This document shows positions 1-6,721 of a DNA stretch of 10,725 bases, piece by piece. The stretch spans positions 1 to 10,725 of the forward strand of contig VFZQ01000108.1 of the NCBI GenBank assembly GCA_016871135.1, read 5' to 3'. The stretch's first letter is position 1; every line of letters starts with the position of its first letter. A program made the position numbers and the translations under genes. The stretch is from Acidobacteriota bacterium (GTDB lineage: Bacteria; Acidobacteriota; Terriglobia; Bryobacterales; Bryobacteraceae). Below the pieces are notes generated by a model. That model was given only the letters and a program-made list of their open reading frames with translations. It had not been told where the DNA came from and ran no database searches.

Positions 1-1
1 A

Positions 2-268
2 ACGGAGGCGCTCGTGGAACTCAAGCGGGCGGACGAGTTGTCGCCGAACATGCCCGAGACGCTGTTCGCCCTCGGCAAGGCCGAGTACCTGGCCGGGAAC
101 CTCGACGCGGCGGAAAAACACTGGACCGGTTTGCTGGCGCTCGAAAACCAAACGCCGCTCGCGGCGCAGACTCAATTTTCGCTGTCCACTCTCTATCGCA
201 AGCGCGGCCAAGCCGACAGGGCGGCCGCGGCGCTGGCCGAGTACCGCCGGCTGCGTGGCGGAAAATAG
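2..268 (+). CDS. TPR-repeat protein, C-terminal fragment
   Basis: The reading frame is open from the first complete codon at base 2 to a TAG stop at 266-268, so the true start lies upstream of the window. The 88 visible residues contain two helix-turn-helix units of tetratricopeptide type. The first runs from about MPETLFALGKAEYLAGN and the second from LAAQTQFSLSTLYRKRG; both show the usual small, aromatic and Ala spacing (A-x-x-Y, then A-x-x-x-W/Y). TPR units are protein-protein interaction scaffolds, so this end is probably a helical binding surface. Nothing visible shows the partner, an enzymatic domain or the location in the cell. A GTG at 14 could be read as a start, but it falls inside the repeat and has no convincing ribosome binding site. 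The gene converges on the MBOAT gene, with about 89 bases between the stop codons and no clear terminator there. Confidence 0.75.
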   Translation, partial: TEALVELKRADELSPNMPETLFALGKAEYLAGNLDAAEKHWTGLLALENQTPLAAQTQFSLSTLYRKRGQADRAAAALAEYRRLRGGK

Positions 269-357
269 GAATGGAGCTGATGGTTCAGGTCGAATCGGCC
301 CCGGCCCCAGCATCGGTCGCAGCCGCCGTTTGATGCTTCGGCAAGACTGTCGGCGCC

Positions 358-1752
358 TCAGAATTTCGTATAGATAAACGGCGCGGCGCCGGTAGCGGCG
401 ACGTATTTGATGGCGACGGCAAGCGCGAGTAGTATCGCCGCCTGGGCGTAGAACGGCGCGGCGGCGAAACGTTCGCGGGGCCATTCGATCCACGACTTCG
501 GTGCGTAGTGACCGGCGATGGCGAGGCCGAGAACTGTCCAAAGTCCGACCGATATGTTGTCCCATGCGACGGTGAGTGACGCGATTCTGTCGAGGACCAG
601 CATCGCTTGTGGCCAGTCCGATGCACGGAAAAAGATCCAGCAGAAACAGACAAACTGTACGGTCCAGAACGTCCGCCACCAGGAGGGCGTCCGCGGTTCG
701 GTCTTGCCACGCTTGGATTGGACGAATCGCGACGTCGCCTGGCCCACGCCATGGAGAAGGCCCCAGATGACGAAGTTCCAACTCGCTCCGTGCCAAAGGC
801 CGCCGAGGGCCATGGTGATCACCAGATTCACGTACGGCAGCACCGCGCCGCGTTTGCCGGGCAGGGAGAAAAACAAATAATCGCGCAGCCAGTTCGAGAG
901 ACTGATGTGCCAGCGCCGCCAGAAGTCGTTGATGTTGGCGGCGGAGTAGGGCTGGTTGAAATTGATCGGCAGTTTGATGCCGAGCAGGAGCGCCGAGCCG
1001 AGGGCGACGTCGGTGTAGCCGGAGAAGTCGTAATAGAGCTGAAAGGCGTAGGCGTAGACGGCGATCAGAGTTTCGGCGCCGGTGTAGAGAGCGGGGAAGT
1101 CGAAGACGCGGTTGATGAAGTTCTCGGCGAGGTAGTCGGCGACCAGCAGCTTCTTCATGAGGCCGAGCCCGATTAAGAAGAAGCCGCGGCCGGCGTCTTC
1201 ATTGGCCAGAGTCTTGGCGGGCTTTTCGAGTTGTTTGATGACATCCGAGACGCGCGTAATGGGGCCAGCGAGGGTGGTTGGAAACAGAGAGACGGCCGTG
1301 AGATGGGCGAGATAGCTCTCGGTCGGCTTGGCGTCGCGGCGGTAGATGTCTATGGTGTAGGTCAGCGCCTGGAAGCAGTAGAACGACAGCCCCAGCGGTA
1401 GCGCCCATTCAGGCTTGGGCATGGCGTAGCCGGTGAACCCGGTGAGGGTATCGAAGAAGAGGCCCGTGTATTTGAGAGAAGCGATGAGGCCGAGGTTTAC
1501 GAGGATCGAAATCGTCACGAGCGCCTTGCGGCGGCCGGGTTGGGTTGCCCGGCCGAGGGCGAGTCCAATGGCGTAGTCAATCGTCGAGGCCAAAGGGACG
1601 AGGGCGAGATAGATAATGTCCCAACGGGCGTAGAAGAAGTAGTTGGCGAACAACAGCACGGCCAGCCCCGCTGTACGCCACTTCGACAGGGGCCAGTAGA
1701 GGAAGAAAATCAGAACGAGGAAGAGAAAGTATGACGAGCTCGTCAGGAGCAT
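358..1752 (-). CDS. MBOAT-family membrane O-acyltransferase (AlgI/DltB-like)
   Basis: This 464-residue polytopic membrane protein has a family-typical length and many hydrophobic segments. Family motifs seen in order are LGLSFYCFQALTYTIDIYR (about 120-138), FPTTLAGPITR (157-167), the WRRWHISLSNWLRDY block (278-292, His282) and GGLWHGASWNF (317-327, His321). His321 matches the essential histidine of AlgI and DltB. Such proteins pass acyl groups, usually acetyl, across the membrane to exported polysaccharides or cell-wall polymers. The acceptor cannot be told from the sequence. It lies 36 bases after the sulfatase stop on the same strand, so the two are probably co-transcribed. AlgI-type proteins usually work with a periplasmic SGNH-type partner (AlgJ/AlgX or DltD class), and none is visible: the next gene downstream is the convergent TPR gene. 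The start ATG at 1752 puts the first membrane helix immediately after the N terminus. I see no strong Shine-Dalgarno sequence, consistent with coupling to the sulfatase. Family assignment is firm; alginate acetylation itself is not implied. Confidence 0.93.
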   Translation of the reverse strand: MLLTSSSYFLFLVLIFFLYWPLSKWRTAGLAVLLFANYFFYARWDIIYLALVPLASTIDYAIGLALGRATQPGRRKALVTISILVNLGLIASLKYTGLFFDTLTGFTGYAMPKPEWALPLGLSFYCFQALTYTIDIYRRDAKPTESYLAHLTAVSLFPTTLAGPITRVSDVIKQLEKPAKTLANEDAGRGFFLIGLGLMKKLLVADYLAENFINRVFDFPALYTGAETLIAVYAYAFQLYYDFSGYTDVALGSALLLGIKLPINFNQPYSAANINDFWRRWHISLSNWLRDYLFFSLPGKRGAVLPYVNLVITMALGGLWHGASWNFVIWGLLHGVGQATSRFVQSKRGKTEPRTPSWWRTFWTVQFVCFCWIFFRASDWPQAMLVLDRIASLTVAWDNISVGLWTVLGLAIAGHYAPKSWIEWPRERFAAAPFYAQAAILLALAVAIKYVAATGAAPFIYTKF

Positions 1753-1788
1753 TCGGAAAAACAGCCGGAACTTTGATTGTAACCGGGG

Positions 1789-3618
1789 CTACTGGGTTTC
1801 GCGATTAGTTCCGCGCAGACGGTTCAAGATTTTGTTGGCGACACGCGCGGGGTAGTTGGTTTGGTCGCGGCTGTCGTTGAGCCGGGCGTCGAGTTCCTTC
1901 TCGAAGAAGCGGGCGCGGTCGCCGAGGCGGTCGACGGCGTTGCCGGCTTCGAGGCGGATCATCTCGATGTCGTGATTGAGGGCGGCTTGTAGGACTTGGA
2001 CGGCCTTGGGGTCGTCGCCCGCGCGGAGGCAGGCCATGGCGGCGGCGATGCGGACCGAAGGCGAAGAATCGTCAAGAAGCTCGGCGCGTTCGTTGTTGTT
2101 GGCCGCGAGGGTGGCGCCCCAGAAACGGACGGCGGCTTCGGAGTGTTTTTGAGCGACGCGGTAGCTGGCGGGGTCGGTGGATGTTGCGACGCGGCGAAGT
2201 TCCTTGAGGAGGTTTTCGCGACCCGGTTGGCGGAGGATGGCCCAGCGGTTACCAAGCTTCTTTTCTTCGGCGATGATTTCGCCTTCGGGGAAAAGGCCGA
2301 GGTCCTGGACTTGATCCTGCCAGGCTTCGTGAGCCTTTCGCATTCGGGCGAGGATGTCTTTGTATTTGGCGTCGCCGGCGAGGTTGGTGAGTTCGGCGGG
2401 GTCTTTTTCGACGTCGTAGAGCTCTTCCATCGGTTTGGAATCGGCCATGAAGCGGGCGGCGGAGCGGGAGAGCTGTTTGGCGGCGTCGAGGCGGCGGAGC
2501 TCGTGCATGATGGGCGAGCCCTCGGAGGTGTTCATGTACTGGTAGTAGGGCTTGAAGTATTGATAGTTGCGGATGTAGCGGTAGCGTTTGTCGCGGGTGG
2601 CGCGGATGGTTTCGTAGCGCTCGTCCATGCGGTCGTGGCAGGAGTAGATGTATTCGCGGGGTGGCGTCAGCTTTGGCCCAAGGAAGGCGCGGCTTTGGAG
2701 GTGTTTGGGGACTTCGACGCCGGCGAGGTTGAGTACGGTCGGCGCCAGATCGAGGAAGCTGACGAGCTGGCTGTCGACCAGGCCCGGTTTGCCTTGGCCG
2801 TTGGCGCGGAGTTTTGGCGGAATGTAGACAACTAGCGGCGCGTGGGCGCCGGACTCATAGTTCCAGCGTTTGGAGCGGGGGAGGCCGATGCCGTGATCGG
2901 ACCAGATAAAGACGATGGTATTGTCGGCGAGGCCGTCGTCTTTGAGCTGTTGGAGAATCTTTCCGGCGGCGTGATCGAACTCGGTGACGCAATCGTAGAA
3001 GTTGGCGATCTGTTCGCGGACGGCAGGGGTATCGGGCCAGTAGCCGGGGACAGGAACCTTGGCGGGATCGACGCGGCGGGAGGCGGGGACATTGGGAGTA
3101 ATTTTCTTGTGCGCGTCGCCGTTTTGGCGGATGCGGCTTTCGTGCGTGATTTCGTCGTTGAAAACAGAGAAGAAGGGTTTGCCGGCGGGGCGGTTGCGCC
3201 AGTGGGCGTTGCGGGAGAGTTCGTCCCAGGCGGTTTTTGGGACGGCGAAGTTGTAGTCGGTTTTGACGGCGTTGGAGGTATAGTAACCGGCGTCGCGGAG
3301 ATATTCGGTGAAGCACTTGATGTGCGCGGGGCGTTGGATCTGGCAGCGCATGAAGTGGGAGCCGATGGAGGCTGGGTACATGCCGGTGATGATGCCGGAG
3401 CGGGTGGGGGCGCAGACACCGGCAACGCTATAACAGTGCGTGTAGCGCACGCCTTGTTTGGCCAGTGCGTCGGTGTTGGGGGTGTAGGCGAGGGGGTCGC
3501 CGTAGCACGAGAACCCGAAGGGGCTAGAGTCTTCGCAGGAGATCCAAAGAATGTTGGGGCGCGTCGTGGACTGAGCCGCGGCTAGGAGCGAAGTGGCGAT
3601 GAACTGTCGGCGGAGCAT
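1789..3618 (-). CDS. Exported type I sulfatase with C-terminal HEAT-like repeats
   Basis: This 609-residue protein belongs to the alkaline-phosphatase-fold sulfatases, which hydrolyse sulfate esters. The N terminus MLRRQFIATSLLAAAQS is a short twin-arginine-like signal, so the enzyme is probably exported. The catalytic core begins at RPNILWISCEDSSP (20-33), with Asp30 at the metal site. The sulfatase signature C-x-P-S/T-R appears as CAPTRSGIITG (69-79), where Cys69 would be converted to formylglycine. The metal-binding SDHG is at 240-243, followed by Lys250 and His259. After the core, about residues 480-600 form Ala/Leu-rich helical pairs of HEAT type (for example SPSVRIAAAMACLRAGDD), a tail often seen on acidobacterial and planctomycete sulfatases. 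The substrate is unknown, possibly a sulfated polysaccharide or glycosaminoglycan. No formylglycine-generating enzyme or anaerobic sulfatase maturase is in the window. The gene is divergent from the GGDEF/EAL gene (55 bases between starts) and probably heads a unit with the MBOAT gene. Confidence 0.95.
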   Translation of the reverse strand: MLRRQFIATSLLAAAQSTTRPNILWISCEDSSPFGFSCYGDPLAYTPNTDALAKQGVRYTHCYSVAGVCAPTRSGIITGMYPASIGSHFMRCQIQRPAHIKCFTEYLRDAGYYTSNAVKTDYNFAVPKTAWDELSRNAHWRNRPAGKPFFSVFNDEITHESRIRQNGDAHKKITPNVPASRRVDPAKVPVPGYWPDTPAVREQIANFYDCVTEFDHAAGKILQQLKDDGLADNTIVFIWSDHGIGLPRSKRWNYESGAHAPLVVYIPPKLRANGQGKPGLVDSQLVSFLDLAPTVLNLAGVEVPKHLQSRAFLGPKLTPPREYIYSCHDRMDERYETIRATRDKRYRYIRNYQYFKPYYQYMNTSEGSPIMHELRRLDAAKQLSRSAARFMADSKPMEELYDVEKDPAELTNLAGDAKYKDILARMRKAHEAWQDQVQDLGLFPEGEIIAEEKKLGNRWAILRQPGRENLLKELRRVATSTDPASYRVAQKHSEAAVRFWGATLAANNNERAELLDDSSPSVRIAAAMACLRAGDDPKAVQVLQAALNHDIEMIRLEAGNAVDRLGDRARFFEKELDARLNDSRDQTNYPARVANKILNRLRGTNRETQ

Positions 3619-3673
3619 GGCAGGTTAGGATTCTCTTCAAGCTTATCGGTTTTGCGTCGATGCGTTTCATGTA

Positions 3674-5791
3674 ATGGGTCTTTGGCCGACAACCAGCAGT
3701 CCGGTTTCTACGCCTCCGGGAGGCGTGAGGGAATCGGAATCCCATCGCATTTTGGTCGTGGACGAGGCGATTGACAAGTTGGAATCGCTGCGACACGGCT
3801 TGGCGGGCGCCGGATACGAAGTGAATACGGCAACGACGGCGGGCGCGGCGCTGGAGCAGTTGCGCGAGAACAATGTCGGGTTGATCTTGCTCGGCGAATC
3901 GGTGCCGGGGATGACGGGGCTGGATCTGCTGCGGCTGCTTCGGGCGGCGTGGACCCCGACGCAGTTGCCGGTGATTGTTGTAGCCGGGGAAGAGGGCGAA
4001 AAGTATGCGCTGGAAGCCGGGGCAAACGACTGCATAGCGTGTTCGACCGATTCGGATCGGGCGGTGGCGCGGGTGCGATCGCAGTTGCGGCAAAGGGATC
4101 TGGGGCAGTCGGCGATTGAGAGCGCGGAGCGGTTTCAGCGGGCGACGACGGGATCGGTGGACGTCGTGTGGGAATGGAACCTGGCGACGGACACGTTCTG
4201 GTTTTCCGCGGAGTGGAGCCGGCTAACGGGGCGGGCGTCGATAGGGCCGCACTCGATGGAAGACTGGTTGGCGGCGGTTCATCCTTCCGATGCTCCGGCG
4301 CTGCGGCAGGCACTGGAGGAGTTGCGGCAGTCGCCGGGGCGAACCGATTTCGATATTGAGTATCGGGTGATGGACTTGGCTGGCCGGGAACATTGGGTGT
4401 TTTGCCGGGCGAATGTCGAGCGGGATCGGGATGGGGCGTTGCTGCGGCTGACGGGATTGCAGACCGACGTGTCGAGGACAAAGAACTTCGACGCGCTCAC
4501 TCAGTTGCCGAATCGCGAGAGTATCCTGTGCAATTTGGACCGCATGCTGCGGGATGTCGAATTGCGGGACTTCGCGCTGTTGATGATCGACATCGATCGC
4601 TTCCGTTTCGTGAATGAGAGCTTGGGGTCGGCGGCGGGCGACCGGTTGTTGCGGGAGATCGCGATCCGGCTTGAGCGGGTTACGCGAACGCTATCAGGGG
4701 GGACGCGAGTTGATGACTTGTTGGCGCGACTGCATGGCGACACGTTTCTGGTGGTGCTGTGCGGCGTGAATTCGGTAGCGACGGCGCAGATGATCGCCGA
4801 GCGTTTGCAGATGCAATTGCGGCGGCCGTTTGCGATTGCGGCGAGGGAGGTTCACCTGTCGGCGTCGATGGGCTTGGCGATGAGCAGCGGTAACTACGAG
4901 AACGCTTTCGAGCTGTTGCGGGATGCCGAGTTTGCGTTGCGTCAGGCGAAAAACTCGGGCCAGGCGCGCGCAGTGGCGTTCGACATGGAGATGCGCCGCG
5001 ATGCGATGTTGCGCATGGAGTTGGAGTTGGATCTGCGCGAGGCGATCGCGAAGGACCAACTCGTGCTGTACTATCAGCCGAAGGTCGACTTGGAGACGGG
5101 GGCGCTGTCGGGCTTTGAGGGACTGATTCGATGGAATCATCCCGTGCATGGACTTGTGCCACCGCTGCGGTTTACACCAATCGCCGAGGAGACTGGGCAG
5201 ATCATTCCAATCGGTTGGTGGACGTTTGAGCAAGCCGCGCGGCAGTTAGCCGAATGGCGCGCGCTGGCCCCGGAGCTGGACTTGCAGGTTTCGGCGAACC
5301 TGTCGGTGCGGCAGTTCTTCGACCGCGATCTGGTGCAGCGAGTGGGAAGTCTGGTGAACGCGCTAGCGTTGCCGCCACAGTCGTTTTGCTTGGAAGTGAC
5401 CGAGAGCGTTCTAATTGGCGAGATCAACGCGGCCGCCGACATTCTCCACCGGTTGCACGATGCGGGAGTTGGGTTGATGATCGACGATTTCGGGACGGGG
5501 TATTCGTCGCTGAACTATCTAGGCAACTTGCCATTTGATGCGCTGAAGATCGATCGGTCGTTTGTCAGCCGGCTGACTAAGGACGACAATAGCGGCGAGA
5601 TCGTGAAAACCGTGATCAATTTGGCGAAGACGCTGAAGATGGCGACTATTGCCGAGGGGATTGAAACAACCGATCAGGCCGAATATTTAAAGCGCATCGG
5701 CTGTGAGGCGGCGCAAGGGTATCTGTTCGCGAAACCGGTGCCGGCAGCCGAAGCTGCGCGGATGGTGGCGTCGCGGCGCATTGCGCCATAA
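3674..5791 (+). CDS. Receiver-like/PAS/GGDEF/EAL cyclic-di-GMP protein, probable phosphodiesterase
   Basis: This 705-residue protein has no membrane segment and is probably cytoplasmic. Domains in order are a receiver-like domain (about 25-140), a PAS/PAC sensor (about 150-270), GGDEF (about 272-430) and EAL (about 450-700). The receiver is degenerate: the usual phospho-acceptor Asp is Gly74 in LILLGESVPGMTG, and the conserved Lys near residue 123 is missing. The GGDEF signature is HGDTF (354-358) and the upstream DxDxFK motif is DIDRFR, so cyclase activity is doubtful. The EAL domain keeps the catalytic set: Glu482 (ExLxR), Asn542, Glu574, Asp604-Asp605 (DDFGTG), Lys625, Glu661 and Gln681. 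Their spacing matches active EAL enzymes such as RocR. The likely role is hydrolysis of c-di-GMP, tuned by the PAS domain and possibly by the GGDEF remnant. I chose ATG 3674 because the receiver fold begins about 22 residues later; no good Shine-Dalgarno sequence precedes it. The SDR gene follows after 12 bases. Confidence 0.93.
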   Translation: MGLWPTTSSPVSTPPGGVRESESHRILVVDEAIDKLESLRHGLAGAGYEVNTATTAGAALEQLRENNVGLILLGESVPGMTGLDLLRLLRAAWTPTQLPVIVVAGEEGEKYALEAGANDCIACSTDSDRAVARVRSQLRQRDLGQSAIESAERFQRATTGSVDVVWEWNLATDTFWFSAEWSRLTGRASIGPHSMEDWLAAVHPSDAPALRQALEELRQSPGRTDFDIEYRVMDLAGREHWVFCRANVERDRDGALLRLTGLQTDVSRTKNFDALTQLPNRESILCNLDRMLRDVELRDFALLMIDIDRFRFVNESLGSAAGDRLLREIAIRLERVTRTLSGGTRVDDLLARLHGDTFLVVLCGVNSVATAQMIAERLQMQLRRPFAIAAREVHLSASMGLAMSSGNYENAFELLRDAEFALRQAKNSGQARAVAFDMEMRRDAMLRMELELDLREAIAKDQLVLYYQPKVDLETGALSGFEGLIRWNHPVHGLVPPLRFTPIAEETGQIIPIGWWTFEQAARQLAEWRALAPELDLQVSANLSVRQFFDRDLVQRVGSLVNALALPPQSFCLEVTESVLIGEINAAADILHRLHDAGVGLMIDDFGTGYSSLNYLGNLPFDALKIDRSFVSRLTKDDNSGEIVKTVINLAKTLKMATIAEGIETTDQAEYLKRIGCEAAQGYLFAKPVPAAEAARMVASRRIAP

Positions 5792-5792
5792 T

Positions 5793-5814
5793 GGAGAATT
5801 CCTATGAGTTCTCC
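5793..5814 (+). promoter_or_regulatory. Hairpin masking the ribosome binding site and start codon of the SDR gene
   Basis: Bases 5793-5801 (GGAGAATTC) can pair with 5806-5814 (GAGTTCTCC), giving nine pairs including one U-G, closed by a four-base loop. The left arm contains the Shine-Dalgarno GGAG (5793-5796) of the SDR gene, and the AUG at 5804-5806 lies in the loop and the top pair. The structure begins one base after the stop codon of the upstream gene (5789-5791). A ribosome finishing that gene would melt it. The pairing is read directly from the sequence; the role in translational coupling is inferred. Confidence 0.55.
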
Positions 5815-6556
5815 TTTTCAACAAAATGGCCGCGTGGTGCTGGTAACCGGCGGGGCGAGCGGAATTGGCGAGTCGACCTCGCGGGTGTTTGCGGCGGCGG
5901 GCGCCACGGTGCTGATCGCCGATATCGATTTGGCACGGGGTGAGGCGCTGGCGGCACAGTTGCCGAATGGCGCGCGCGCGATCCGTTGCGATGTGACCAA
6001 CGAAGAAGAGGTCAAGGCAATTTTTGCGTCGCTCGATTCGCTGGACGTGCTGGTCAACAATGCCGGAATCGGGCTGGTCGGCAATGTGGAAGAGACGGAG
6101 ATGGCCGACTTCGAACGGCTGATGCGAGTGAACGTGACCGGGCCGTACCTGATCACCAAGTACGCGATGCCGCTACTGCTGAAGTCAGCGGGGCGCGTGG
6201 TGAATATTGGGTCGGTGGCGGGACTGATCGGCGTGAAGCGGCGGTATGCCTACTGCGCGACCAAAGGCGCGGTGATAGCGATGACGCGGCAGTTAGCCGT
6301 CGACTATCCGACGCAGATTCGCGTCAATTGTATATGCCCTGGCACCGTGGATTCGCCGTTTGTCGAAGGCTACCTGGAAAAGTACCACAAGCACGAGAAG
6401 GAAAAGGTCCGGGCGGAGTTGAACACGCGGCAGCCGATCGGGCGGCTCGGAAAACCGGATGAGATCGCGCATCTGGCGTTGTATCTGGCGTCCGACGAGG
6501 CCGGGTTTGTGAACGGCAGCGTAATCACGATCGACGGCGGCTGGACAGCGGCCTAG
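5804..6556 (+). CDS. Short-chain dehydrogenase/reductase (SDR), NAD(H)-type
   Basis: This 250-residue classical SDR has a single Rossmann domain and is cytoplasmic. Motifs seen are the dinucleotide-binding TGGASGIG (15-22), NNAG (85-88), Asn110, the catalytic Ser137 (NIGSVAG), Tyr150 and Lys154 (YCATK), and PG at 179-180. The C-terminal FVNGSVITIDGGW is typical of the family. An acidic residue at the end of the second strand (Asp40 in LIADID) favours NAD(H) over NADP(H). The sequence around VNCICPGTVDSPF resembles 2-keto-3-deoxy-L-fuconate dehydrogenase and BDH2-type SDRs. Sugar-acid or hydroxy-acid oxidation is therefore a reasonable guess, but the substrate cannot be fixed. The start ATG has a good GGAG seven bases upstream, itself held in a hairpin. 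The gene lies 12 bases after the GGDEF/EAL gene and is probably co-transcribed with it. Fold and cofactor class are sure; substrate is not. Confidence 0.93.
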   Translation: MSSPFQQNGRVVLVTGGASGIGESTSRVFAAAGATVLIADIDLARGEALAAQLPNGARAIRCDVTNEEEVKAIFASLDSLDVLVNNAGIGLVGNVEETEMADFERLMRVNVTGPYLITKYAMPLLLKSAGRVVNIGSVAGLIGVKRRYAYCATKGAVIAMTRQLAVDYPTQIRVNCICPGTVDSPFVEGYLEKYHKHEKEKVRAELNTRQPIGRLGKPDEIAHLALYLASDEAGFVNGSVITIDGGWTAA

Positions 6557-6585
6557 GAATTCCCCTTAACTGGGGTCAGCCAAGG

Positions 6586-6626
6586 TTACCTATTGTGCTT
6601 CCAAGTCCAACTGATACAATAGGTAA
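6586..6626. repeat. Perfect 11-bp inverted repeat, candidate operator
   Basis: TTACCTATTGT (6586-6596) and ACAATAGGTAA (6616-6626) are exact reverse complements separated by 19 bases. The arm centres are 30 bases apart, close to three helical turns, so two protein subunits could bind the same face of the DNA. The right arm overlaps an extended -10 box, which suggests repressor control. The repeat could also form a hairpin in the 3' end of the SDR transcript, but no U-tract follows it directly; the T run at 6647-6652 is 20 bases further on. Confidence 0.6.
6612..6620 (+). promoter_or_regulatory. Extended -10 promoter element
   Basis: TGATACAAT fits the extended -10 pattern TGnTATAAT with one mismatch. 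No good -35 box lies 16-18 bases upstream, which is tolerated for extended -10 promoters. Transcription would start near 6627 and lead into the transpeptidase gene. The element shares bases with the right arm of the inverted repeat at 6586-6626. Confidence 0.35.
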
Positions 6627-6654
6627 GGTCACTGACGTTCGAGTAGTTTTTTAA

Positions 6655-6683
6655 TTGACGCGCCGGAGCTTTTCGGCCAAAAT
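6655..6683 (+). promoter_or_regulatory. Sigma-70-type promoter for the transpeptidase gene
   Basis: TTGACG at 6655-6660 (five of six consensus bases) is followed after exactly 17 bases by CAAAAT at 6678-6683 (four of six). A transcript from about 6690 would carry the GAGGG ribosome binding site at 6708-6712 and the TTG start at 6722. Position and spacing are both as expected for a housekeeping promoter. Confidence 0.5.
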
Positions 6684-6721
6684 AGCAGAACACGCACATT
6701 CTACCGCGAGGGCTAACCGTT

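Noticed and set aside
309..337. AGCATC/GATGCT inverted repeat between the TPR and MBOAT genes as a terminator
   Set aside because: It has only six pairs, a 17-base loop and no T run on either strand.
1996..3585. Long plus-strand open frames opposite the sulfatase (for example 1996-2835 and 2842-3585)
   Set aside because: Their translations are Gly/Val/Ala-rich without domains, and the opposite strand encodes a clear sulfatase. They are shadows of GC-rich codon use.
3660..3676. Four-codon leader frame MRFM ending in TAA that overlaps the ATG of the GGDEF/EAL gene
   Set aside because: No ribosome binding site precedes it and such short frames are common by chance.
3725..3727. Alternative GTG start for the GGDEF/EAL gene after GGGAGG
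   Set aside because: Only one base separates the Shine-Dalgarno-like sequence from the GTG, too close to work. The ATG at 3674 is kept, although it lacks a good site too.
5796..6563. GAATTC sites immediately before the start and after the stop of the SDR gene, resembling cloning ends
   Set aside because: The flanking sequence is continuous with its neighbours, the first site is part of the start-site hairpin, and another GAATTC occurs inside the transpeptidase gene. Chance is sufficient.
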